From Gammaproteobacteria bacterium (lineage in GTDB: Bacteria; Pseudomonadota; Gammaproteobacteria; Steroidobacterales; Foliamicaceae): DNA of 64,000 nt. Made by a program: the position numbers and the translations under genes. Shown in pieces: positions 47,117 through 55,386 of the stretch; positions within the stretch are counted from its first letter, which is position 1; each line of letters opens with the position of its first letter. Under the pieces are notes generated by a model. That model did no database searches, had not been told where the DNA came from, and saw nothing but the letters and a program-made list of their open reading frames with translations. The DNA is taken from NCBI GenBank assembly GCA_009838035.1, contig VXSK01000002.1:62001-126000 (forward strand), read 5' to 3'.

Positions 47117-48097
47117 CTAGGGGATGGTGAGGACGAGTTTGCCGCGGGTGAGGTTGGCTTCCATCAGGGTGTGTGCGGCTTCGGCCTGCTCCAGCGGAAA
47201 TGAGCGTTGCACGACGGGGCGAAGTTTGCCGGATTCCAACAACGGCCAAAGGTGCTGCCGCACCGCGGCGGCGATTTCCGCCTTCTCTTCGTTCGACCGC
47301 GGCCGCAGCGTAGAGCCGGTAATCCACAAGCGCGACATCATCACCCGCCGGATATCGAGTTCCGTCTTCGGCCCGCCCAGCGCCGCAATGAGCACCAGCC
47401 GGCCGCCGGGCCTGAGGCTGCGGAGATTGTCGCGAAGATAGGGCGCGCCCACCATGCACAGAACGATATCCACGCCTTTGCCGCCGGTCGCGGTCTTAAG
47501 TGCCGCGGGCCAGTCTTCGGTCCGATAGCACGCGCCGCCCCAGGCGCCCAGGTCCCGGCAGAAGCGCACTTTCTCGTCACTGCCGGCCGTTACAAAGACA
47601 CGCGCGCCGAGGGCATTGCCGATCCCGATGGCCGCGGTCCCGATTCCGCTGGCGCCCCCGTGCACGAGGACCGTGTCGCCCACCCGCAACCGGCCGCCGT
47701 CCACGAGGTTGGTCCAGACGGTGAACCAGGTTTCCGGGATGGCCGCGGCCTCCTCCATGGACACGCCATTCGGGACCGGAAGGCAGAGCGCCGCAGCCGC
47801 CACGCAATATTCGGCGTACCCTCCGCCCGCAACCAGCGCGCAGACGGGCTCGCCCACGGCCGGGCTTTCCACCCCATCGCCAACCGCGTCGACATGACCC
47901 GCCACTTCCAGCCCCGGCCATTCCGGCGCGCCCGCGGGTGGCGGATAAACGCCCTGGCGCTGCATGCAATCGGGCCGGTTTACGCCGGCGGCAGCCACCC
48001 GGATCAATACCTCCCCCGGGCCGGGTACGGGCCGAGGCCGCCGTTCGACACTCAGGACTTCGGGGCCCCCTGGCCTGGAAATGGCAACTACGCGCAT
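47117..48097 (-). CDS. NAD(P)H-quinone oxidoreductase (PIG3/QOR family)
   Basis: A 326-residue zinc-independent medium-chain reductase. The N-terminal GroES-like domain has GVNRPDCMQRQGVYPPPAGAP and WPGLEVAGHVDAVG, and the NADPH-binding Rossmann part has VLVHGGASGIGTAAI. The IPETWFTVWTNL segment and overall pattern match the PIG3-type quinone oxidoreductases. There are no structural-zinc cysteines. It is divergent from moaA with 16 bp between start codons; TAATCT lies 6 nt before its ATG on the minus strand. Confidence 0.9.
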   Translation of the reverse strand: MRVVAISRPGGPEVLSVERRPRPVPGPGEVLIRVAAAGVNRPDCMQRQGVYPPPAGAPEWPGLEVAGHVDAVGDGVESPAVGEPVCALVAGGGYAEYCVAAAALCLPVPNGVSMEEAAAIPETWFTVWTNLVDGGRLRVGDTVLVHGGASGIGTAAIGIGNALGARVFVTAGSDEKVRFCRDLGAWGGACYRTEDWPAALKTATGGKGVDIVLCMVGAPYLRDNLRSLRPGGRLVLIAALGGPKTELDIRRVMMSRLWITGSTLRPRSNEEKAEIAAAVRQHLWPLLESGKLRPVVQRSFPLEQAEAAHTLMEANLTRGKLVLTIP

Positions 48098-48113
48098 GTC
48101 TTAAGATTAGCGG
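48098..48113. promoter_or_regulatory. 16-bp divergent overlapping promoters, quinone oxidoreductase / moaA
   Basis: The whole gap between the two start codons is 16 bp. It contains a near-symmetrical TCTTAAGATTA. Plus-strand TAAGAT (48102-48107) is 6 nt before the moaA ATG. Minus-strand TAATCT (48104-48109) is 6 nt before the oxidoreductase ATG. If both are -10 elements, transcription would start at the initiation codons and the two promoters would exclude each other. Confidence 0.45.
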
Positions 48114-49175
48114 ATGCGGAATACTTCGGCGAGCGATACGGGCATCGTTGAGTTGCGTTCGGGCGTGCGCGACACGCTGGGGCGCCCTTTGCGGGACCTG
48201 CGTATTTCGGTAATGGACCGGTGCAATTTCCGCTGCCCCTATTGCATGCCGGAAGACATCTACGATCGTAATTTCCGCTTTCTTTCCAGCCGCGAACGCC
48301 TGTCGTTCTCCGAAATCGTGCGGCTGACCCGGCTGTTCGCCCGCATAGGCGCCTGCAAGCTGCGTGTCACCGGCGGGGAGCCGCTGTTGCGCGCGGGCCT
48401 CGCCGACCTGATCGGCGATCTTTCCCGGCTCGAAGGCGTCGAGGACATCGCGCTCACCACCAACGGCGTGCTGCTCGCGCAGCAGGCGGCGGCGCTCACT
48501 GCCGCCGGACTGGACCGCGTGACGGTCAGCCTGGATGCCGTGGACGAAGAACTGTTCCGGCGTATGAGCGGGGGCCGGGGACGCCTCGAGGCCGTGCTGG
48601 ACGGAATCTCCGAGGCGCGCGCGGCCGGATTGAACCCGATAAAGATCAACGCCGTAATCCAGCGCGGCGTCAACGACGGCCATGTGCCCGAGCTGGTCGA
48701 CTACTTCCGGGGGACCGGAATGATCCTCCGGTTCATCGAGTACATGGACGTCGGCACGATCAACAACTGGAGCGAAACGCAGACCGTGCCGGCCGCGGAG
48801 ATCGTGGAAACGATTCATCGGCGCTGGCCCCTGCGGCCACTGGGGGCCAACTACCACGGCGAAGTGGCCCGGCGCTACGAATTCGTGGACGGGCAGGGGG
48901 AGCTTGGATTCATTACTTCCGTCTCCCAGCCGTTCTGCGGCTCCTGCAACCGCGCCCGCCTGTCCTCAGACGGTCGTCTCTTTACCTGCCTGTTTGCCTC
49001 CGAGGGGCTGGATCTGCGCGGGCCGATGCGCGACGGCGCATCGGACGATGCGCTGCTGGACCTCATGAGGGGCCGCTGGTCGAGACGCGCGGACCGCTAC
49101 AGTGAATTGCGCAGTTCGGGCCGCGCCGGAGCGGGGACGGACAGAAAAGTGGAAATGTATTACATCGGGGGTTAG
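48114..49175 (+). CDS. moaA: GTP 3',8-cyclase (molybdenum cofactor synthesis)
   Basis: A 353-residue radical SAM enzyme making the first intermediate of molybdenum cofactor. The SAM cluster motif is CNFRCPYC, followed by LRVTGGEPLLR. The C-terminal second [4Fe-4S] cluster is in FCGSCNRARLSSDGRLFTCLF. The chain ends in the essential Gly-Gly. Other moa/moe genes are not in the window. It is divergent from the oxidoreductase gene and appears leaderless. Confidence 0.95.
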   Translation: MRNTSASDTGIVELRSGVRDTLGRPLRDLRISVMDRCNFRCPYCMPEDIYDRNFRFLSSRERLSFSEIVRLTRLFARIGACKLRVTGGEPLLRAGLADLIGDLSRLEGVEDIALTTNGVLLAQQAAALTAAGLDRVTVSLDAVDEELFRRMSGGRGRLEAVLDGISEARAAGLNPIKINAVIQRGVNDGHVPELVDYFRGTGMILRFIEYMDVGTINNWSETQTVPAAEIVETIHRRWPLRPLGANYHGEVARRYEFVDGQGELGFITSVSQPFCGSCNRARLSSDGRLFTCLFASEGLDLRGPMRDGASDDALLDLMRGRWSRRADRYSELRSSGRAGAGTDRKVEMYYIGG

Positions 49176-49189
49176 TATGCGCGCGGGGG

Positions 49190-49203
49190 AACTCATTTGA
49201 GTT
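49190..49203. promoter_or_regulatory. Short inverted repeat before torF-like/amtB genes, candidate operator
   Basis: AACTCA and TGAGTT face each other across TT, ending 5 bp before a TATCAT -10-like hexamer (49209-49214). The position overlaps where a -35 would lie, fitting a regulator site. No sigma-54 (-24/-12) element is present despite the ammonium transporter downstream. Confidence 0.3.
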
Positions 49204-49246
49204 TGCACTATCATTCACGCTGAAGCGCTAAGGGGGGAAGGAAGAC

Positions 49247-49951
49247 ATGGCGCTAAGTAAACGAATTCTTTCGGCAGCCGTGCTGATTGCATGGCTTGGT
49301 TCCTCGGGCACGGCCGGCGCGCAGGAGGAGTCCTCGATATCGGCAAACCTGGCCGTAACGACGGACTACGTTTTCCGCGGCTATACGCAAACAGGCGAGG
49401 ATCCCGCCGTGCAGGGCGGTCTGGACTGGGCGGATTCCAGCGGCTGGTACGTGGGCACCTGGGCGTCCAATATCGACTTCGGTCCGGGCGATGACGCCTC
49501 CATCGAAGTGGACATTTACGCCGGATATGGCTGGGAAGCGAACGACGTGAGTTATGACGTCGGTTTGCTGTATTACGCGTACCCGGGCGCCGACAGCAGT
49601 TCCGGCTACGACTTCGTCGAGGCATATGCCGGCCTGGGATTCGACCTGGATGCGGTTTCGCTGTCCGGGGCCGTGCATTACACGCCGGACAATTTCGGCG
49701 AAACCGGCACCGGCTGGTATGTGACCGGCGGTCTTTCGACCGGGCTGACCGACGCCCTGAGCGTGGATGCGAACGTGGGCTTCTCGCAGGTGACGGAAGA
49801 TTTCGGCGAAGACTACCTGGACTGGAACCTCGGTCTGAGCTATTCGTTCTTCCGGCTTGCCCTCGATCTCAGGTATCACGATACGGACGCGCCCGACTGT
49901 GCCGGTTCCTGCGACGCGCGGGTGGTCCTCAGCCTTTCGGCGGAGTTCTGA
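49247..49951 (+). CDS. TorF family putative porin
   Basis: A 234-residue predicted outer-membrane beta-barrel. A signal peptide ends near TAGAQ, the mature N-terminus reads SANLAVTTDYVFRGYTQTGE, which is the signature of the TorF/gcw_chp family, and strands continue to the final LSLSAEF with a terminal Phe. The ATG follows a strong GGGGGGAAGGAAG ribosome-binding site. It lies 3 bases before amtB, suggesting it lets ammonium or a related small solute through the outer membrane; that role is inferred from position only. Confidence 0.87.
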   Translation: MALSKRILSAAVLIAWLGSSGTAGAQEESSISANLAVTTDYVFRGYTQTGEDPAVQGGLDWADSSGWYVGTWASNIDFGPGDDASIEVDIYAGYGWEANDVSYDVGLLYYAYPGADSSSGYDFVEAYAGLGFDLDAVSLSGAVHYTPDNFGETGTGWYVTGGLSTGLTDALSVDANVGFSQVTEDFGEDYLDWNLGLSYSFFRLALDLRYHDTDAPDCAGSCDARVVLSLSAEF

Positions 49952-49954
49952 TTC

Positions 49955-51238
49955 ATGAACACTGACTTTGTCCTGAATACCTTTGCGTTTCTCGTCTGGG
50001 GAGCGCTGATCATGTGGATGTGCGCCGGCTTCACGATGCTGGAAGCCGGCTCGGTGCGGACCAAGAACGCATCGGTCATTTGCCTCAAGAACATCGGACT
50101 CTATTCCATTGCCGGGCTGACCTTCTACCTGGTCGGCTACAACCTGATGTACCTGGACGTGGGCAGCGTCATCGGAACGCTAAGTCTGGGCTACGGGCCG
50201 TCCGCCGAAGAACTTGCGCTGCTCGAGGCGGTGGGCGCGGAGGCCCCCGCGGCGGAAATTGCGGCGGCGGCGGAAGCGGCGGCCGCAAACCAGTATTCCG
50301 TCATGTCGGACTGGTTCTTCCAGATGGTCTTCGTCGCGACTACCGCATCGATCGTTTCCGGCACACTGGCGGAACGCGTGAAACTCTGGTCCTTCTTCGT
50401 TTTCACCGCGGTGCTGACCGCAATCATCTACCCCGTGGTGGGAGCCTGGACCTGGGGCGGCGGCTGGCTGAGTCAGATGGGCTTCAGCGATTTCGCCGGC
50501 TCGACCATCGTGCACTCGACGGGAGGCTGGGCCGCGCTGGCTGGCGCCATCGTCGTGGGCCCGCGTCTCGGCAAGTTCCGCGCCGCCGGGGGCGTAAAGC
50601 CGACTCCGCCTTCCAACGTGCCCGCAGTCACGCTGGGCGTCTTCATACTCTGGCTGGGCTGGTTCGGATTCAACGGCGGCTCGCAACTGGCGCTGGGCGG
50701 CGTGGAAAACGCCGTGGCGATGAGCATCGTGCTGGTCAATACGAACCTGGCCGCAGCCGGGGGGGTGCTGGCCGCGCTGATCGTATCGCGCCCGCTCCTC
50801 AAGCGGGTGGACCTGCTGGCGGTACTGAACGGCGCCATCGCCGGCCTGGTGTCGATTACCGCCGGCCCTGACATTCTGCCGCACGGGCTGGCCATCCTGA
50901 TCGGCGCCGTGGGGGGCGTGATCTGTACCGCCGGAATAATGCTGTTGGAGCGCTTGCGTATCGACGACGTGGTCGGGGCCGTTCCCGCCCACCTGTTCGC
51001 CGGCATATGGGGCACGCTCGCGGTCTGCATTGCCGGAGGCTACAGCTTCGGAGTACAATTGCTCGGCGTCGTGGCCATCGGAGTGTTCGTTTTCGGCACT
51101 TCGTGGGTCACTTGGACGCTGATTGCGAAAGCCATGGGAGCTCGGGTGTCCGAGACGGTAGAGGAACTGGGCCAGGATGTTGCCGAACTGGGCATAGAGG
51201 CCTATCCCGAATTCGTACTGATGCCCGATAGTGATTGA
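49955..51238 (+). CDS. amtB: Ammonium transporter
   Basis: A 427-residue Amt protein with about eleven membrane helices. The first His of the pore is in STIVHSTGGWAALAGA and the second in GAVPAHLFAGIWGT. The ammonium-selectivity region FVATTASIVSGTLAERV and the LGWFGFNGGS block are present. The sequence is closer to the AhS/GIWG-type Amt of cyanobacteria and marine bacteria than to E. coli AmtB. An Ala-rich insert (about residues 88-108) lies in an early loop, and no signal peptide is evident. No glnK gene accompanies it; instead the next gene is a STAS regulator. Confidence 0.92.
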   Translation: MNTDFVLNTFAFLVWGALIMWMCAGFTMLEAGSVRTKNASVICLKNIGLYSIAGLTFYLVGYNLMYLDVGSVIGTLSLGYGPSAEELALLEAVGAEAPAAEIAAAAEAAAANQYSVMSDWFFQMVFVATTASIVSGTLAERVKLWSFFVFTAVLTAIIYPVVGAWTWGGGWLSQMGFSDFAGSTIVHSTGGWAALAGAIVVGPRLGKFRAAGGVKPTPPSNVPAVTLGVFILWLGWFGFNGGSQLALGGVENAVAMSIVLVNTNLAAAGGVLAALIVSRPLLKRVDLLAVLNGAIAGLVSITAGPDILPHGLAILIGAVGGVICTAGIMLLERLRIDDVVGAVPAHLFAGIWGTLAVCIAGGYSFGVQLLGVVAIGVFVFGTSWVTWTLIAKAMGARVSETVEELGQDVAELGIEAYPEFVLMPDSD

Positions 51239-51260
51239 TTGGCCTGCTTTAGGAGCAAGA

Positions 51261-51596
51261 ATGGATATCCCAATTGAGCGCAACAACGGAACGCTGATCG
51301 CCGCGCCCTCCGGGCGCATAGACGGCTTTAACGCCCAGGATTTTCACCAGACCCTGACCGGCGCCATCAGCGGCGACGACACGGCGGTGCTGGTCGATAT
51401 GAGCGGTCTGAACTACATAAGCAGTGCGGGTTTGCGGGCCGTTCTCATGATCGCCAAGGCGCTCTGGCAACGCAAGGCCAAGTTCATGTTGTGCTCACTG
51501 TCGGGCTCCATCGGCGAAGTGTTCAAGATGAGCGGCTTCGACAAGATCATCGAGATCCACGACAGCAAGGACGACGCACTGGCAAAACTGGGCTAG
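51261..51596 (+). CDS. STAS-domain anti-sigma factor antagonist (RsbV/SpoIIAA-like)
   Basis: A 111-residue single STAS domain. The segment VLVDMSGLNYISSAGLRAVL carries the conserved loop in which RsbV/SpoIIAA is phosphorylated; Ser55 is the likely acceptor. ATG 51261 follows AGGAGC. The gene lies 22 bases after amtB and converges with the histidine kinase gene. It should be the switch protein for the RsbW-like kinase and SpoIIE-like phosphatase encoded at 54.9-56.5 kb, a pairing inferred from proximity. Confidence 0.87.
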   Translation: MDIPIERNNGTLIAAPSGRIDGFNAQDFHQTLTGAISGDDTAVLVDMSGLNYISSAGLRAVLMIAKALWQRKAKFMLCSLSGSIGEVFKMSGFDKIIEIHDSKDDALAKLG

Positions 51597-51613
51597 ACCC
51601 GCGCGGCCCCTAG

Positions 51614-53794
51614 TCAGGAGTCTTCAACCTCCAGCGAGAGCGGGAGCCGCACTACCATCCGGGTCGATTCCCCCGGTTCGGTATCGACCGCGATTTCGCC
51701 CCCGTGCTGGCGCACGATGTCGTTCGACAGCGCCAGTCCCAGGCCGGTGCCCTGGTCGGTCGGCTTGGTCGTGAAGAACGGATTGAAAATCTTCCCGATT
51801 ATGTCGTCCGGAATGCCGCCGCCGTTGTCCTGAATCGCAACCTCGACACCGTCCGAAGTCCGGCGTGTCGACAGCTTTAAAAGCGGCTCGTAGGCGCCGT
51901 TGCCGCCCGCGGCGTTTTCCCGGACCCGGCGATCGTGCGTGGCGTGGCAGGCGTTGGTCACCATGTTCAGGAAGACACGCCCCAGGTCCTGCGGCACCAC
52001 GTTCAGTTCCCTCATTTCGGGACTGTATTCTTCCTCGATCGTGAGGTTGAAGTCGGTGTCGGAGGCGCGGGCGCTGTGGTAGGCAAGCCTCGCGTGCTCT
52101 TCCAGCAGGGCATTGATATCGGTTGGCTGCGAATCGCCGGAACCGCGCCCCATCTTGAGCATGTCGCGCACGATCCGGTTGGCGCGCAGGCCATGATGGG
52201 TGATCCGCTCCAGGTTGGAACCGAGATCGCCGCAGATTTCATCGACCAGGCCCCTGTCGTCCTCGCTCAGGCTCCCGTCGCCTTCGTCAAAGACTTCCTT
52301 TAGCTCCACTACCAGCTCCGACGACACTTCGGAGAAGTTCTTGACGAAATTCAGCGGGTTCTGAATCTCGTGCGCCACGCCCGCCGTCAATTCTCCGAGT
52401 TCCGCCAGCTTCTCGCGCATGACAATCTGGTCCTGGGCCCGCTTCAGGTCCTCGAGGACCTGCTCCAGCTCCTCGTTCTTGTCCCGCAATTCCTGCGCCA
52501 TGCGCTCCACCAGGTCCAGTCTCTGCGCCTTGAGCGAGGCTTCGCGGAACACCTCCAGCGCCGCGGCCATGTCCGCCACCTCGTCCCGTCCGCTCACATC
52601 CACCCTGGTCTTGAGGTCGCCGGCGGCCATGCGGCGCATGCGGCTCGAGAGCCCCTCAAGCCGGCGCAACAGGCTGCCGATAAAGATCGAGCCCATGAGC
52701 AGGGCGGCGACAATCGCCACTCCGGTCACACTCAGCAACAGGACCTGGCCGGTGTCGATGGCCTCGTTGGCGATGTCGGTCGATTCGCGGGCGCTGTCGC
52801 GCGCGCCGCTCACCATGCTTTCGGCTTCGGCGCCGAGTTCGATTTCCAGGGTGCGGTTGTCCGCCAACAGACGTCTTTCCTGGGCGGCCAGGTCGAGTTC
52901 GCGGCGTCGCAGCGCAAAGGCCGCTTCGCGGCCGCTACCCAGTTCATGCAGGCGCTCGGTAGCGGACATCAACTCCGCCGGCTCAGGCGGATCGCGCAGC
53001 GCCGCCAGGTTTCTGGTAATGGCCTCGGATGCCGATTCAAAACTCTCAAGCAGCGGTTCGAGCAATTGCGGATCGCCGACTATGAAAGCCCGATCCAGCA
53101 ATTGCACCGCGTTGTCCACGTTCACCTTGAGATCCGCCAGGCGCCTATAACGGGCCAGTTCGCCCTCGGAGATGTGCTGCTCCCGGGGGACCGGTTCGGA
53201 ATCCAAGTCCCGATAGCCGGTCACGGTGAAGAAATACTGATCGTCGATGGCGGGTCCCAACAGCCGTTGCAGACGTTCGTGCAGCACCGGAATTTCCTGC
53301 TGCAGCCTGCCGGCCTGATCGGCGATCAGAAATCGCTCCTCCACCGATCGGTCCAATTGCTCTATATTGGTCAGAAGTGCGCCGGCACGGTCGCGCATGC
53401 GCTGAATGACCGGATCATCGCTGGCCTGCGCCTCAAGCGCGTCAATCCGGGATTCGAAAATCTGCCGGTTCGAAGCCACCGAGGTTCGCACGTTCTCCAG
53501 TTCCTCCAGCGTGCCGGCCGCCGCAAGCCGCGGGGCCGCGGCCACCAGCGTCCGACTTTGCTCGGCTACTGCAAAGGCGCCGGTTATCTGTGGAAGGCTG
53601 CGGTCGACCACGCCCCGCTGGGCATCGGCGACCGTGTTGAAGGCGAACCAGCTGTTGACGCTCGCGAGCACGAAAAGCAGCAACGCCGCGCTGATCCCCA
53701 TGTACATGCGGACCGAAATCTTGTGCCGCTTCTCAAGAATTTGCGCAATGCGCGACTTGAGCGCGCCGTTGCCGTTGTCCCCCCCGGTATTCAT
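51614..53794 (-). CDS. Sensor histidine kinase with long helical periplasmic domain
   Basis: A 726-residue membrane kinase. Membrane helix 1 is at about 31-52, a mostly helical periplasmic domain covers 53-350, helix 2 is at about 351-373, then a HAMP linker (374-426) and a coiled-coil. The HisKA domain has His475 in AGVAHEIQNPLNF, and the ATPase domain has NMVTNACHAT (N box), DNGGGIP (G1), FNPFFTTKP (F) and GTGLGLALS (G2). ATG 53794 overlaps the binding-protein stop by 3 bases; the frame extends upstream only as its shadow. The adjacent periplasmic binding protein is a plausible ligand-presenting partner, and the receiver-phosphatase encoded upstream is the probable target. Confidence 0.9.
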   Translation of the reverse strand: MNTGGDNGNGALKSRIAQILEKRHKISVRMYMGISAALLLFVLASVNSWFAFNTVADAQRGVVDRSLPQITGAFAVAEQSRTLVAAAPRLAAAGTLEELENVRTSVASNRQIFESRIDALEAQASDDPVIQRMRDRAGALLTNIEQLDRSVEERFLIADQAGRLQQEIPVLHERLQRLLGPAIDDQYFFTVTGYRDLDSEPVPREQHISEGELARYRRLADLKVNVDNAVQLLDRAFIVGDPQLLEPLLESFESASEAITRNLAALRDPPEPAELMSATERLHELGSGREAAFALRRRELDLAAQERRLLADNRTLEIELGAEAESMVSGARDSARESTDIANEAIDTGQVLLLSVTGVAIVAALLMGSIFIGSLLRRLEGLSSRMRRMAAGDLKTRVDVSGRDEVADMAAALEVFREASLKAQRLDLVERMAQELRDKNEELEQVLEDLKRAQDQIVMREKLAELGELTAGVAHEIQNPLNFVKNFSEVSSELVVELKEVFDEGDGSLSEDDRGLVDEICGDLGSNLERITHHGLRANRIVRDMLKMGRGSGDSQPTDINALLEEHARLAYHSARASDTDFNLTIEEEYSPEMRELNVVPQDLGRVFLNMVTNACHATHDRRVRENAAGGNGAYEPLLKLSTRRTSDGVEVAIQDNGGGIPDDIIGKIFNPFFTTKPTDQGTGLGLALSNDIVRQHGGEIAVDTEPGESTRMVVRLPLSLEVEDS

Positions 53795-54948
53795 CACCGC
53801 GCCCCGGACGCATCCAGTGGCAGGTATTCGCCGTCCGGACTCACGACGGTCAGGTAAACCGCATCCGATCCCTGGTAATCCTCCGCCCCGAACTCCAGCG
53901 AGAAACCCCCAAGATCGATCCGGCCCGCATCGCGCAGCATCGGCAGCACCCGGTCTCGGCGCGGCTCCGGTCCGCACTGCTCCATCGCCACGACGGCCAT
54001 GCGCCCGGCCAGGTAGCCCTCAAGAGAAACGAATCCGGGTTCCGCGTCCGGAGAAGTCTCCTTCAGCGCCGAAAGATAGTCCTGGACTACGGGAAGCGCC
54101 TCGCCCATCAGGGGTGGAACCACCTGCGTCATGAGCAGTCCGGCGGAGCCCAGGCTTTCGCTGCTCAGGTTACGGATCAATGCGTTGCCGCCGGCAAAGG
54201 AGGTCGTCATGAAAACCATGTCCAGCTTGAGCTTGCTGCCCCAATTCAGAAAGGCCGCCACGGGCGCCGGAGCGCCCACGATGATGACCGCTTCGGGATC
54301 GCCCTCCATCACGTCCAGCAGGGTCGTCTTGACCGCGATGGTGTTGCGTGGATAGACCGCGATGGCGGCCGGCTTGAGTCCTCGCCGCTCCATGGCCAGC
54401 TGGGCGCCGCGGAATCCCGCACGGCCGAACGAATCGTCCTGATAGGCGACCGCCACGCGCGTCAGACCCCGGCGGGTCAGGAATTCCATCATCGCCTCCG
54501 TTTCCTGGTAATAGGAGGCGCGCAGGTTGATAACGTTCTGCCATTGCCCATCGCGCAGAAAGGGGGCGCCGGTGAAAGGTGCGATATAGGGCACTCCGGC
54601 CGCTGCCGCGACGGGTACCGACGACCGCGCCGTCGGGGTCCCGACCGCGCCGATGAGCGCGAACACCTCGCGCTCATTGATCAGGGCGCGCATGTTCTCG
54701 ATCGCGGCTTCCGGCTCATAACCGTCGTCAAGCGAGATCAACTCCAGCCGCCGGCCATGCACGCCGCCGTTACGGTTGGCCTCGTCGAACGCAGCTTCGA
54801 TTCCGGCCCGCATCGCCTGGCCCAGCCCGCTGGCCGGCCCGGTCAGCGCCGCCGACTGCCCGAACAGGATGCGCTCCGCGTCGATTCCCGGCTCGGCCGA
54901 AACTCCCGTAAAAGCCGCCAGCCCGGCGATCAGAACCAGCCCGCGCAT
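53794..54948 (-). CDS. Periplasmic binding protein (Leu/Ile/Val-binding family)
   Basis: A 384-residue type I periplasmic binding protein (Peripla_BP_6). A signal peptide (MRGLVLIAGLAAFTGVSA) is followed by FGQSAALTGPASGLGQAMRAGIEAAFDEAN, FALIGAVGTPTARSSVPVA and VAVAYQDDSFGRAGFRG, typical of amino-acid or urea binders. I chose ATG 54948, preceded by a G-rich Shine-Dalgarno; GTG codons at 54966 and 54963 are alternatives. No ABC permease or ATPase gene is nearby, and the gene is fused by overlap to a sensor kinase, so it more likely acts as a sensor component than in transport. Confidence 0.87.
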   Translation of the reverse strand: MRGLVLIAGLAAFTGVSAEPGIDAERILFGQSAALTGPASGLGQAMRAGIEAAFDEANRNGGVHGRRLELISLDDGYEPEAAIENMRALINEREVFALIGAVGTPTARSSVPVAAAAGVPYIAPFTGAPFLRDGQWQNVINLRASYYQETEAMMEFLTRRGLTRVAVAYQDDSFGRAGFRGAQLAMERRGLKPAAIAVYPRNTIAVKTTLLDVMEGDPEAVIIVGAPAPVAAFLNWGSKLKLDMVFMTTSFAGGNALIRNLSSESLGSAGLLMTQVVPPLMGEALPVVQDYLSALKETSPDAEPGFVSLEGYLAGRMAVVAMEQCGPEPRRDRVLPMLRDAGRIDLGGFSLEFGAEDYQGSDAVYLTVVSPDGEYLPLDASGAR

Positions 54949-54967
54949 GCCCCCCCGTAACACCACG

Positions 54968-55384
54968 CTAGAGCCGGGTTACCAATGTCAGCCGGTTGCG
55001 GTTGCCCTCCCGGGCGTACTTGACCTCATCCATCATCTCCCGCACCAGGTACACGCCCAAACCGCCGATACGCCGTTCCTCGATGCCCGCGTCGATGTCG
55101 GGGTCCGGCGTTTCCGTCAGGGGATCGAAGGGGCTGGCTTCGTCAATGAACTCGATCGTTACGCTGTCGTCCGCGGCTACCAGGCGGAATTCCAGTTCCT
55201 GGGATTCATCGTTTCCGTAGCCGTGGTCGATGATGTTCAGCCCCAGTTCCTCCACTACCAGCTTGACCTTGAAGACCAGTTCCTCCGGCCATTGTTCCAA
55301 CTGGGCCATTTCGTCGATGGCTTTCTCCACCAGCTCCAGTTGCCCGTGGCTGGCATGGATCTTCAGGCGGATTTCGCCGCTCAT
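54968..55384 (-). CDS. RsbW/SpoIIAB-like ATP-binding protein (anti-sigma factor type)
   Basis: A 138-residue HATPase_c_2 domain protein. The N box is VVEELGLNIIDHGYG, the G1-like segment is DEASPFDP, and the C-terminal GGLGVYLVREMMDEVKY is the hallmark of the RsbW family. Such proteins phosphorylate a STAS antagonist or hold a sigma factor. The expected EALxNA triplet of the N box reads ELGLNI, a modest deviation. It sits 2 bases after the SpoIIE-like phosphatase gene. No sigma factor is encoded in the window. Confidence 0.88.
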   Translation of the reverse strand: MSGEIRLKIHASHGQLELVEKAIDEMAQLEQWPEELVFKVKLVVEELGLNIIDHGYGNDESQELEFRLVAADDSVTIEFIDEASPFDPLTETPDPDIDAGIEERRIGGLGVYLVREMMDEVKYAREGNRNRLTLVTRL

Positions 55385-55386
55385 GA

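Noticed and set aside
49176..49246. Possible sigma-54 promoter upstream of the torF-like gene and amtB
   Set aside because: A TTGCA is present, but there is no GG at the required distance, so the -24 element is missing.
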